Shown here piece by piece: positions 34,222-44,610 of a DNA stretch of 64,000 nt. The notes beneath the pieces are model-generated. The model was not told the origin of the DNA and did no database searches. It saw only the letters and a program-made list of their open reading frames with translations. Position 1 is the first letter of the stretch. Each line of letters begins with the position of its first letter. Both the position numbers and the translations under genes were made by a program. The DNA is taken from positions 19,800,902 through 19,864,901 of the forward strand of contig CM026425.1 in NCBI GenBank assembly GCA_014871385.1, written 5' to 3'. Origin of the DNA: Ceratodon purpureus. Its lineage: Eukaryota; Streptophyta; Bryopsida; Pseudoditrichales; Ditrichaceae.

Positions 34222-34955
34222 TGCAGCCAAGGAGGCGGAAGCCCACCAAGGCAGAGAAGGGTAAAGCAAAAGCATACAAACCTCGCAAGCCGAAGGCCTG
34301 GGAACTAGAGATGCCCACACCGAATCAGACTGGAGGCGCGACGACGAGGCGAAGGAGTGCACTAATCGAGGAGTACAGGAGGCAGGAAGGAAACTCAGAC
34401 GCTATTCGGGAAGTGCTTGCTGATATTCATGTGGACTCCGACAACGACGGGGTAGCGAACTTCCTGGCTCCAGAGTTGCAGCACAGCGTGGACAGCATGG
34501 AGACTCTGAACATCGACCTATGGGAGCATGTGTTCAGGGATGAGGCGTGGAGAACATATGAGTCCATTCAGAAGGTGCAGGGATTTGATGCTACACATCC
34601 GGAGGGCACAGTGGGGGGGCGTCTGGAGCCACGGCCTGGGGAGGAGGTACCGGCGCACTTTGCCAACGTCTACCGTTCATGGAGCTACGACCGAGTTGGC
34701 TGGGCTGTTCTTGTGCCTAACAGGTTTCTCACTTCCACGTCCTTCCACACGGGGGATACACCCTCGTGGACCCAAGGGGATATAGTGGGGGAGGGGGTGA
34801 GTATTGCAAGTGGGAGGCGGATGGTGATAGTCGACCTGGGAGGCCGCGATACTGAGCGCCATATGCAGGAGGAGGACGTCCGGGTCGCAGTTGGACCACA
34901 CATCCGGGCGATCGGTAGCGAAGGGGGCCATGGGTACGGCTGGGAGAAGCGCTAG
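34222..34955 (+). CDS. N-terminal exon of the piggyBac transposase gene
   Basis: After a CCTGCAG acceptor (34215-34221) the frame reads VQPRRRKPTKAEKGKAKAYK, a strongly basic arm, then an acidic region (EVLADIHVDSDNDGVANF) and VDSMETLNIDLWEHVFRDEA. The ORF runs to a TAG at 34955 but probably splices earlier, for example at GGGGTGAGT near 34793, towards the exon starting about 35273. A segment 34990-35174 (ending DYDVPED) may be another small exon. It is part of the same gene as the catalytic exon by strand, spacing and composition. Confidence 0.45.
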
Positions 34956-35272
34956 CATTGTTTCTCCCCGAGGTCACCAATTATCACGACGAGAGGGGCA
35001 GGGGCTTCAGGGGGGACGGTGAATGGGAATGTGGGGTCGGCGGGGGAAACTTCAAACGGGACTGGTGGGAGGCCGGGAGAGACTGAGCATATGGGGGACA
35101 ATGTCGAGGATAGCATGTGGGAGACACAGCCCCCTGGCGTCCCCATCAAAGACTATGATGTGCCAGAGGACTAGGAGGGAGTAGACGGCACGCAGAACTC
35201 CACTGCGCGGATGACCTTCTCCAAGGTAAGTCATACTCTCCCCAAGTACATGCAGAGTTTAAAAAAAAAATA

Positions 35273-37075
35273 GTGATAGCATCGGATGACAGTGATGATG
35301 AGGGGCACGAGGAATTTGAGGAGCCGGCGCCCGGGGAGATCGACTCCAGCGATCGGGAATGGTGGCCAGACTTCGAGGACGTCGCCGAGTCAGGGCATTC
35401 GGACTTCGATGTGGACTGCGAAGATGAGGACTTAGAGTCTGCGGCAGGCATAGAGGAATGGTGTATGCAAGAGCGCGCCTTCGCTCCGGTGCCCCTCGGA
35501 ATGGCGGACTTGGCTTTTCACTACCGCAAGGAATCATGGAGCTCCGCCAGTGTGGATTTCATACGGACTCGTGACAACTTCACTGGGCCGTCACCGGGGC
35601 TAAAAATCAGATCGCAGGCCGAGGTACCCAAACCCCACAGAGTCTTCAACCTATATTGGTGCGACAGCACCATCGACCGCATTGCTCTGGAGACGAATCG
35701 GTACGCAAGGTCGGTATTGTCACCTGTTGGTGAAGTGCCACCGAGGACGAAGGGTGGGCCGGCCTGGGTTGATGTTTCTCGTAGTGACATCAAGGGGTGG
35801 TTGGGAATATGCATCCTAATGGGATGCAAGAGATTACCCTCTGTGAAGCACTATTGGATGCTAAGCGAGCCCTTCACCTACTGCACACTAATCTCCCAAG
35901 TCATGAGCCTGCGGAGGTGGGAGCAGATTTTGAGATGTCTGCATCTTGTCGACAACGCAGACGTCGTGAGGGACAGGGCAGACCGGCGCTTTGACAGGAT
36001 TGCAAAGACACGATGGTTGCTTGAGAAATTCCAGGAGGTTTCCGAGGCGATCTACAATTTGGAGCGCGAAATCACAATGGATGAATGCGTCATACCGTAC
36101 AAGGGCAAGTATTGCTTTATCAGGCAATTCATGCCTGATAAACCAATTCGATTCGGCATCAAAGTCTGGATGCTTGCTTCCTCTAAGAGCCGTTTTGTTT
36201 GGCGGATCGGAGTCTACTTTGAGGAGGGTACTGGCGTTGGTGAGCACGGACTGGGTTACCATGTTGTGCAACGCATGGTACAGGGTCTGGAGGGGCGGGG
36301 GCATGTCCTCGTAGTGGACAATCTGTTTGCAAGTGTAAACCTCTTCCACGACCTGATGTGCCGGGGTATTTGGGCGACCGGTACAGTGCGAAGGACTTCA
36401 AAGAACTTACCAGGTGGGATATTTAGAAAGGTAGAAAAGGGTGTGCGGGGATCGATGCTGATACGCACGCACGTACACCGCCAGATGGGGGTAGTCAGCT
36501 GGCAGGACTCGAAGTTAGTCACCCTGCTTAGCACGGCTGCGGCGCCATGGGCTCAGGCAGTGTCTGTACTCCGGCGCGAGAAGGGCCGCAGGGAGCGACT
36601 CATCGTGCCATCGTCCCCAATGCACGCTCAATACGTTGAGGATATGCGTGGGGTCGATGTCACCGACCAGCTCCGTGGCAGCTACTCTTCACAGCTACGC
36701 TGCCACAAGTGGTGGCTCAAATTCTTTCACTTCATAGTCGACCAATTGCTAGTGAATGCATACGTGACGTGGGTCCGTGAGATGGAGCAACTCGGTTTAC
36801 GTGCTAAGCCACACCTCGCTTTCAAAATTGCGGTGGGCAGACACCTCGTACAGTCCGCCATTCAGAGCAGGCGCAGATCTCCTGCAGCACCTGTCCGGCG
36901 GTATCGCAGGCCCCCTACCACGCATGCTCACTTCAGATCTCCCCTTCGACGGCGGTGTGTGGTCTGCGTTCACCTTCAGAGGTGGCACTGCATTGCCTGT
37001 GGGCCGGCGTGGATGTGCCGTGAACAATGTTACTTCGCACATCACGAGTCCCTTGATAGAGTCCAGCCGCTGTGA
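35273..37075 (+). CDS. piggyBac transposase catalytic exon (DDE_Tnp_1_7)
   Basis: The 600-residue reading starts in an acidic stretch and then follows the piggyBac fold. The three catalytic Asp are visible: MDECVIPYKGK (about residue 269), VVDNLFAS (about 348) and MRGVDVTDQL (about 461), at spacings like those of the insect enzyme. Conserved GFMPDKP-like (FMPDKPIRFGIKVWML) and KWWLKFFHFIVD segments are present. The C-terminus has a Cys-rich domain (RRRCVVCV, WHCIACG, MCREQCYFAHH), used to bind the element ends. There is no internal stop and the key residues are intact, so it may be active. The enzyme would cut at TTAA and leave no scar. The true N-terminus lies in upstream exons. Confidence 0.9.
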   Translation: MIASDDSDDEGHEEFEEPAPGEIDSSDREWWPDFEDVAESGHSDFDVDCEDEDLESAAGIEEWCMQERAFAPVPLGMADLAFHYRKESWSSASVDFIRTRDNFTGPSPGLKIRSQAEVPKPHRVFNLYWCDSTIDRIALETNRYARSVLSPVGEVPPRTKGGPAWVDVSRSDIKGWLGICILMGCKRLPSVKHYWMLSEPFTYCTLISQVMSLRRWEQILRCLHLVDNADVVRDRADRRFDRIAKTRWLLEKFQEVSEAIYNLEREITMDECVIPYKGKYCFIRQFMPDKPIRFGIKVWMLASSKSRFVWRIGVYFEEGTGVGEHGLGYHVVQRMVQGLEGRGHVLVVDNLFASVNLFHDLMCRGIWATGTVRRTSKNLPGGIFRKVEKGVRGSMLIRTHVHRQMGVVSWQDSKLVTLLSTAAAPWAQAVSVLRREKGRRERLIVPSSPMHAQYVEDMRGVDVTDQLRGSYSSQLRCHKWWLKFFHFIVDQLLVNAYVTWVREMEQLGLRAKPHLAFKIAVGRHLVQSAIQSRRRSPAAPVRRYRRPPTTHAHFRSPLRRRCVVCVHLQRWHCIACGPAWMCREQCYFAHHESLDRVQPL

Positions 37076-37079
37076 CTAA

Positions 37080-38002
37080 CTCCCTCTACCGTCCATCTCC
37101 TTGCAGGTGGGAATTGGAATGGCGCCCACAGGTTATTGGATTGCGTAGTGGAAGGGTGAGGTCAACAAGCGCGTGAAGGACCCGCCTGAGCAGGCAGCGA
37201 CTCCTATTGCGAGTCGGAGATTTTCAATTTGAGCTGGAAGAACCACAGCTGATTCTCTTCTGTTTCAGGCCTTGTGCGGAGCTATGGCTTTCGCTCTGCC
37301 ATCTCCACGTTCTAAGTAGCCTTAGAATCGTTTTGAATTAGCCTAAGTATGCGGACTCAAGAGCGTCATATGCAGGACCTTCAGCCCTCAGTGGTGTCAC
37401 TCATATGCGTGGACTATATGTATTCACCTATTTTGCGACATTTAGTTCTCTGTAAATGTGGTAGCGTTGTACTGCGGTTTTGCGCCTTGTAAGGTTCATG
37501 TTTTTTCAATTTGGAACTTCATGGTTTCGTATGTCTTGCAATTCGATACGGCCTAGTTGGTCGTTGTGACTTGCTTGCTTGTAATCTATGCCTTGGAACC
37601 GCCTCGCAGTAGCGTCGTGGTCACTGACGTCGTTGTTTTGAATAACCTTGCTCTGTACAGAATCTGTGGTATCTTGCTTCTAGGGCAGATGCGGTCCACC
37701 CATGGGGAGGTTCAGTTCCGAGTGCTAATGTACCGCCAACGCTGCATTATCCCGTCGCAGACGCCTTGCCCTCGGAATCGAGCCACCCACCGTTGTCGGC
37801 GTTTTTCTCCGACTCTGTCTTGCTGTCACAGTCGGCGACCATAGTCCCTTCCCTCTTCGGCTGAGATTGACGCGGGAGGGAGTATGAGTCGTCTCTCTCT
37901 ACCCTCCCCCTCTCCTGATGTGTAGAGTAATGCCGTCCTCTGGTGTTTTTAAATGTGCACCCTCAGTATGCCTCCGCCAGGAACTTCGTCCTGTCTGTAA
38001 CC
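37080..38002. other. 3' flank of the transposase gene
   Basis: No gene recognised; untranslated-type sequence in the piggyBac element. Mixed composition, no long ORF. Confidence 0.4.
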
Positions 38003-38367
38003 GTAAAAGAGTTGGGTCTGGCTGTCTCCACAGAGGATTTCGCTGTAGCTATCAGTGGAAAAGGCTTAGCGCTCTCTTTCTCCGGAAAAGGCTCCCCCGT
38101 GTCTGTCTCAGGAAAAGGCTCGGCGCTCTCTGTCTTAGGTGCAGGATTCGTTGTGTCTCTCTCAGGAAAACGCTTACTTGCGTCTGTCTCCCGAAAAGAG
38201 TTCGGCCCGTCTGTCTGTGGGAAATAGTTCATGCAGTCTGTCTGTGGAAACCAGTTCGCTCTGCTTATTCGTGGAAAAGAGTCTGCTCTGTTCGCTCTCT
38301 CTGTCTGTGGGAAAGTGTTCGCTCTGTCCGTCTGTAGAAAAGAGTCTGCACTGTCTGGGTTCCACAC
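38003..38367. repeat. 27-bp minisatellite, about 13 copies
   Basis: Units such as GGAAAAGGCTCGGCGCTCTC and TGTCTTA repeat every 27 bp, with drift and one 9-bp expansion near 38300. On the plus strand they encode nonapeptides like GKGSALSVL for eight units before a stop at 38225, so they could be coding, but no start context or family supports that. Confidence 0.8.
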
Positions 38368-38787
38368 ATACTCTTCCTTGCGTCGAATATCTCGGTTCTC
38401 TATCCTGCCACTGACCTCTCCTTTGTTCCTGATGTTCTCTGCAGGGGCTAGGGAGATTGTGATGGCTTGGAGATGCAGCCCAATTAATGTCAAGTGGATC
38501 CGGATCCATCATGACGGTCGGGTCATGATCGCCAATGTGACGGATTAGGATTGACAATTGCAACCATGGCGGCCCCCTTCCTTGGTATGCCTCCCTCCCT
38601 TCCTTTAATCCCCACCATAGCCATGGGTCACTCCTGTAAATGACTGCCTCGCCCCGCATCGCCCTACTCCTCGGAAGTTCCGCTCTCCCTCCTTGCCGGC
38701 CCAGTTGTCTCCCTCGCCTCTCACCCCTTCTCGCTCTCTACTCTCTCACGGTGCTTCACTGACTATTGTGCTCCGCTGCCCAGGACA
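38368..38787 (+). other. Spacer and probable promoter region of the B3 gene
   Basis: It holds a possible small exon after CTCTGCAG at 38440 (ARDIVMAW, ending in TAG at 38549) and then pyrimidine-rich DNA of plant 5'-leader type just before the B3 start codon. No TATA box stands out. Confidence 0.3.
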
Positions 38788-39774
38788 ATGGAGGCGTACC
38801 AGGATAAGTTCGTTGCCGAGTACGAAGCGCTCCGGGCTTGGTACTTCACGGCTCCCCTCACCACCAAGTCCCAGTGCCGGCAGCTGGTACGTTCCTAATT
38901 CCAATTCTCATCGCTGAAGTCTACTGCTGTGCCCTCCAGTTACGCCGAGTTCTAACGCCATGGGGTCGATGCAGTTGCGCACCTCTCTAGCCGCAGCCGG
39001 TGCTGTGGACTTCGTAACGTCAGCTGATTTGCAAACTCCCGGCCTGTGTAGGAGGTGCCGCAGGCTTTCACTCGCAAAACCGGGTGGCCGAGACAGTGCG
39101 AGTGCAACTTCATTCTCACGAACACCAGGACTCAGACGTGGCCGGTTCGCTTTGAAGTGGGGGGTGACTCGTGCTGCACCAGGGTCTGGGTGTCCGTGGG
39201 TGCAGGTTACTCCAACTTCCTGAAGGAGAACGATGTCTCTCTCCCGGCTCTGCTTGTCTTCGAGAGGGTGGACGACTCCACACTTGTCGTCGTCATCCAC
39301 CGTGACATCCCCTCTGCTCCGGCAGCGGCCCTGCCCGTGCTGAATTACGAAGAGCAGCGCCGCCATTTCGTGAAGACACTCCGCGCCTGCCATGTTAGGC
39401 CGCTGAAGTCAACCCGACTGGTATGTGCCATTTGTCACGCGACCTGTGGACTCCCTCCTTGATTACTTATACTCCCTCGTTGTATGTGTGCTGTGCCAAC
39501 GTGAATTGAGCCATGTTTCTGTTAATGGGATGCAATGGTTCCACCTCCCATCTAAGTCTTCCTCTGCTTCTGATCGCAGGATATTCCTACCGCCTATTGG
39601 CGTAGTGTCGGCGACAGCAAATTTGATGGTCCTTGGTACACTCTAGCCGGACCCGTGGAAACTGTTCTCGTGAAGTCAGCTCGGTATTTCTCACGGGTGC
39701 AGACGTTCTGCCACTTCACGAAGGGGTGGGTGGACTTCGTGGCTGTGAACCATCTGAAGGAAGGAGACACCCTA

Positions 39775-40030
39775 AACACCATATTCATTATATTGAGACT
39801 TTTCATAGTCTCAATTTAATGCTTGACTATAGCTTTTTCATTGATTTCTTCATTGATTCTATATTTGTCAAAAACTTTTTGACTATATATGGAAAGATTA
39901 TCCTCGAGTCGAGGATAATCCATAATTAGAAAGTCAAAAAAAAGTTGAAATTGCCTAAAAACAATTGCTGAAATTGTAGGCAAAAAGTTTCAAAGTTCTG
40001 AAATTGTCTCAAAATAACGAATATGGTCAT
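39775..40030. mobile_element. 256-bp MITE inside the B3 exon
   Basis: The ends are inverted copies: AACACCATATTC...TTGAGAC on the left and GTCTCAAAATAACGAATATGG on the right (about 25 bp, four mismatches). CCTA flanks both sides; the similarity GACACCCTA/GTCATCCTA would allow up to a 9-bp duplication with two changes. A related end occurs at 47372. The middle contains a perfect 25-nt palindrome. Confidence 0.75.
39896..39920. repeat. Perfect 25-nt palindrome in the MITE
   Basis: Arms GATTATCCTCGA and TCGAGGATAATC around one central G. It shares the CTCGAGTCGAG core with the palindromes at 50-55 kb. Confidence 0.9.
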
Positions 40031-40082
40031 CCTAGTATCTGCAGCAACTGCTGAAGCCGAATTTGATGTGAAGAAGCTCTGA

Positions 40083-41067
40083 GATGGAGCGTGGGAAAAT
40101 CTTAGGCCGTGGATACTGACCCAGTGGTAGGTGCAGCCAAGTTTGCCTGACACCAGGCAATGGTGTTCCGTGAAGTGCCGATTTCATTCAGGCCATGGCG
40201 GTGATGTCACTTCTGCCCTCACCCTCTCTTCGTGAGCCTCCTCTTCTCCGTCTTGCCCTATGGTTCTTACTCCACTTACTCTGTACAGTCCTAGAAGTAG
40301 CTTCTACTCTTCCCCGGTGCTTCGGACTCCCCTTACTCTATACAGTTCTGGATCGGCACCGTTGTTTTTAGCTTCTTAGGGAATTTTGGGTGACTTTGTG
40401 GTGGCCATTTTGAACACGTAGATGCTGTAATGGCCCTAAACCCTTGGGACCTCCCCTTGATATTGGACACAATTTGTGGTATGCAATCTCTGTTATGCAA
40501 TCTCCATTTCAGTTGCTTCAGTGTATGCTACTCATGTTTGGGCTCTGAAGTTAGCTTCGCTGGGTTTCCTCCCCCGGCGGCAGTTGCAAGCCCGTGTCCC
40601 AGGACCGGGATATCCTGGAAATATCCTCCCTCGAACCCGCCGGTTCTCCGGACAGTGGCGCGGGGTTGCTTGGACCCGTGAGGTCACGAACCCATGGGAA
40701 ACGGTTCCTGCCGGTGACTATGTAACCGGGTAATCCTCTCTGCGTGTCACATCGTCGCTGCCCAGGGGTCTTATCCGCACGGCACCCCCCCTGCCCGCAT
40801 CGATTTCTCAAGTATTCCCTCGCCGTAGCCCACAGCTTGGCCAACATCCACCCCCCTCGCACTCTCGATTTTCTGTAGGAATTTCACTTTCTTCTTTCGC
40901 CGCAAGCTCTGCAACAGTGTATCACCGCACTCGCTGCCTCTGCACTCCAAAAATAAGAATCCTCAAAAGGCAACTTCCCAGCACTGAAACCCCACTTCTA
41001 CAGCTAATTCTCACTGAATACGCCGGATACACAGCGTTGTATTCAAAACACCAAGATGCAAAAGGGG
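40083..41067. other. Right part of the piggyBac element, no gene
   Basis: No recognisable coding sequence. Two imperfect direct copies of a 40-nt stretch ending ACT(C/T)TGTACAGT or CTATACAGT lie near 40260-40350. The segment 40600-40735 has several short inverted CCGGTT/AACCGG pairs. Confidence 0.35.
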
Positions 41068-41071
41068 TTAA

Positions 41072-42014
41072 CCCTTTAGTGCCCAAGCAACCTGGAAGTG
41101 GTCGCTGGGGCACCAATTTTGCAAATTCCGTATTCTGTGTGGAGAAAACGCTATGGCTTGCTCCGGGACGGATTGAGGCTCTGTCAAGAGCTGTTCGATG
41201 CAAAAACAAAAATCTAAATTGGAGCACATATGTGTCCAGAATCCATGAAAATACGGTGCCACCGTATGAAAGAAACTACAAAACAGGGGGAAAGAAGAAC
41301 CCTCGACGTATCTTGGTGCACAAACTGACGCACCAGTTCACTTGGCAAATTTGGCGCAGTGGAAAGAAGAGCCACCTGTCGAGGGATGAGTGGGCTCTCT
41401 CCTGCAGTCAAGGAAAACTACGGTAGAAGCTAACTGTATAGGGCTTGCAAGGTATTTCGTGCATTATCTCAACGTCTTTACTGATTTATGGACTTTCTTT
41501 GATGTGCACTTCATCTGCAACTAGAGTGCAGCATTGTCACCGCAGCGATTTGCGAAACTCAATTCCGAGGTCTGTGAAATTAGGTGGTTCAAATTTGCTT
41601 TGAACCGTATAGAGCAGGGACTCCTTCAAACAAAGAATTCTATATCAAATTGAGGAAAATTAATTTTCATGTATGGATTTCTTGGTTTGTTGCTACTTCG
41701 TTTCTAGTATCGCGTCCAGGCCTCACTTCGATTTTTGTAAATTTTCCTACCTCGTAGCCGCTGCATTACCGCAAGGCACTCACACCGTACACCAGTTTTT
41801 GCACCACTTTTGTGACTCAAATACGGCTCAATTCCGCCCAAGTTGTTCACATTTAGTCAAAACTAAAACCTCATCGTACAAACTAATCGAGGTGGACACC
41901 ATTGCAAACGGACAGATTTCCATTTTGCCTCAAATTCGAGCTCCCATCAACCAAAATCCGTGACAGGGTCACCAAAAACCAGTTTCTCCCAAAAACTGCT
42001 TGGGCACTAAAGGG
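41072..42014. mobile_element. 943-bp non-autonomous piggyBac element
   Basis: Perfect 17-bp inverted ends, CCCTTTAGTGCCCAAGC (41072-41088) and its complement (41998-42014), flanked by TTAA at 41068-41071 and 42015-42018. There is no transposase. Its left TTAA is also the right TTAA of the 9.5-kb element. Different end sequence, so it need not be mobilised by the neighbouring transposase. Confidence 0.9.
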
Positions 42015-42018
42015 TTAA

Positions 42019-42797
42019 CTTGCCAGCACCAAAGATGCAATTGGAGCAATTGGCATACATATTGTCCATGTTCTGTACGCTAATAATTCCAACTTGAACC
42101 TCAGTACTCTAAAAATGGACCCATCGAAATGATTATATTCACCTAATTCAGTCACACTATTGGGATACTCCACCATTCAAAACTCTGTTATGTTCTTCCA
42201 TAATGTCGACTTGAGCAAACTGTGCGAATTTGACTCATATTTTCTGTTCCCCTGCCAAATTCAAGAGAATTCAAGGTCTCAGCTTTGGGTTTAAAAACAA
42301 TGGGGATATAAGTATGCAGCTAGAAGTATCGAAAGAAAGTATGATAAATTGTTTTTAAATCATATGTATTAAACCAATATGTTCTAGCGAATACACAGTC
42401 CATCCAATCACTATATCTTGTCACCTTATTCAACACTAGAAATGAGAACTGTGTAGAACATGCCCTCTTCATGAGGTGAAAATATAATGACCCATTCCTT
42501 TCATATTTCTCAACTGCTCATAAGATACATATTATTATTCTGTTGTGGACATTGATTTTATCGTTTTTAATACGTTGAGCCCCATTTGAATTCATTATCA
42601 TCTCGCCAAAACATTTACATCCCTACTGTTACACTAATTGAAGTGCATTCTAGTCGACATAATATAAACCTGCTGAAAAGTCCATTTCGAGAACATCTAA
42701 CACATTCCGTCACCTGTACAAATTTTTCCATTAAGAAGCTTACCTCTCATTCTTCGTTCTGACTGGAATCACTTGAAGACGTCTCGGTAGGCGAAGA
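42019..42797. other. AT-rich spacer
   Basis: No gene seen between the non-autonomous piggyBac element and the end of the DUF4216 gene. The minus-strand stop of that gene is at 42798. Confidence 0.4.
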
Positions 42798-43189
42798 CTA
42801 TGTAGAACTCGACTGTCTCTCTAAGCTTGTACCGTTGTCGCTCTGAATGTAATCATGCTGAAGGTGTTGTTGGCGAACGTTTCTTTGCTGAGGTTGGACA
42901 TCACTCTCGGCCCTCGGTCTTCTATGACCTGCCATCCTCCTATACAACCGCTCCTCTACAGGCGGTTCTTCACTACAACAAATCCAGCCCAATCTGACAG
43001 GGTTTTATAACTGGAATAGGGCATAAACCAAAATGTGACTTATACTGTTTCCAGTCATTTTAAGTCAGTCGCTCCGAGCAATCTGACTAGCGGTCACAAC
43101 GGACATTTTTTGTTCCCGATACTGCATTCCCATGGTGTTTTGGGGCCTCGAGTAGGAACCTGCTCTGGGACTTGGGAAAATATGACTCT

Positions 43190-43430
43190 GTAGAGTCATA
43201 TATTATTGACTACACAGCGTCATCAATATGGTATAGTTGACTAAGTATAGTCAACCATATATGACTCTACAGTCACTAATATGGTATAGGTGACTAAGTA
43301 TAGTCAACCATACATGACTCTACAAACGCGATGGAATCTAAGAATATATGGTTGATTCAGTAGATATAATGGAATCTAGGGATACACTCTATAGATGTGG
43401 TGTAATCTAGGAATATACGGTTGATACTAT
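43190..43430. repeat. Subterminal repeats of the CACTA element
   Basis: Two to three copies of ATGGTATAG(T/G)TGACTAAG, then TATAGTCAACCATA, and ATGACTCTACA, some in inverted orientation. Subterminal repeats are where CACTA transposases usually bind. Confidence 0.7.
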
Positions 43431-43459
43431 AGATGTGTAATTAAATTAAATATATTTTT

Positions 43460-43700
43460 AAATTTACATTATATGTAGATCTAGATTATATCCAAATCTA
43501 GATTATATCTATATCTACATCATATCTAGATCTAATCTACATTATATCTAGATCTAATCTACATCATATCTAGATCTAGATTATATCTGTATCTACATTA
43601 TATCTATATCTACATTATATCTAGATGCCACTTAATCGTATATCTATATCTACATTATATCTAGATGCCACTATATCTACATTATATCTAGATGCCACTT
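43460..43700. repeat. ATCTAGAT/ACATTAT minisatellite
   Basis: A degenerate tandem array of TATATCTAGATCTACATTA units, with a longer unit including GATGCCACT near the right end. Confidence 0.8.
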
Positions 43701-43884
43701 ATATCTCCAACCCATGGACTTAATCGTTTCCCTGCGAAATAAAAATACGTATCCTGAAGGAGATAGCACATACAAAAACACTCCAAACTACCAGTTCACC
43801 AATAGACCCGATTTCAAAAGGCCGTAAGTCCTTACTACTTAGCATCATGAAACGACAATAACGAGATCCAAAAAAAATGCATAC

Positions 43885-44202
<318 letters not shown>

Positions 44203-44499
44203 CTACAAAACATCACACAAGCATGTCAATTCTGTTACCGGGAGAAAAACCTCAGAGTACGATATTGAAACATTAAAATTATTCTGTTTAGCAGGATAGA
44301 TAACCTCAAAGCAGTAAACATACCAATGCGAGCTGCTTTCCAGAACAAAACTCGAAACCTGCAACGTACAGCAATGATCAACATCCAGATGAAATTCAAC
44401 CAAACCCTAATTCAGCGACTTGAGACATGAAGAAAAACAACAACAAACAAGAAACTGAATCATCACTCCATTCAATCACTCACTCACTCACTCACTCAC

Positions 44500-44610
44500 C
44501 CGGTTCTCTGCTCCATGAGCTTAGGAGCCTCGATCTTGACAACGGTGCAAGTGCAAATGACGAGCAGCACCACAGTCAAGAATGACTGAAAATTGAATGA
44601 TGACTCCGTT
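44500..44610 (-). pseudogene. Captured first exon of a Kish (TMEM167) gene
   Basis: The minus strand reads SSFNFQSFLTVVLLVICTCT, VVKIEAPKLMEQRTG, then GTGAGTGAG, a good splice donor. This matches the start of Kish/TMEM167, a small Golgi membrane protein whose N-terminal segment is FNFxSLLTVxLLLICTC. The start Met appears to be lost: ACG GAG TCA stands where it is expected. The second exon is not present. It lies upstream of the kinase fragment on the same strand, so a single read-through RNA could contain both. Confidence 0.85.

Larger units (their letters stand above)
38788..40082 (+). pseudogene. Two-domain B3 (REM-like) DNA-binding protein, broken by a MITE
   Basis: Exon 1 38788-38886 (MEAYQDKFVAEYEALRAW), exon 2 39052-39420, exon 3 from 39580; all three have GT-AG borders. 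Exon 2 has a first B3 fold (TWPVRFEVGG, WVSVGAGYSNFLKEND, LLVFERVDDSTLVVVIHRD). Exon 3 has a second (FCHFTKGWVDFVAVNHLKEG, DTL). At 39774 a 256-bp MITE interrupts it. After the MITE the final strand resumes in frame (VSAATAEAEFDVKKL, TGA at 40080-40082). With the insert, translation ends at a TAA at 39817-39819, losing the last strand of the second B3 domain. The family binds DNA in plant nuclei. The gene lies within the borders of the piggyBac element, either as a passenger or as host DNA caught between ends. Confidence 0.75.
31537..41067 (+). mobile_element. 9.5-kb piggyBac element bounded by TTAA
   Basis: The left end is TTAA (31533-31536) followed by CCCCTTTTGCATCTT; the right end is the exact inverted copy AAGATGCAAAAGGGG followed by TTAA (41068-41071). 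PiggyBac elements insert at TTAA and have ends starting with two or more C. Between them lies a piggyBac transposase with all three catalytic Asp, an upstream AT-hook-rich region, a 27-bp minisatellite and a B3-domain gene. At 9.5 kb it is long for the superfamily. The inner halves of the two ends differ, so the ends rest on 15 bp plus TTAA. Confidence 0.75.

Noticed and set aside
42015..42040. CACCAAAGATGCAA right of the small piggyBac element as another end of the large element
   Set aside because: It resembles the right end (CACCAAGATGCAA) but is not next to TTAA in the right register and lacks the GGGG terminus.
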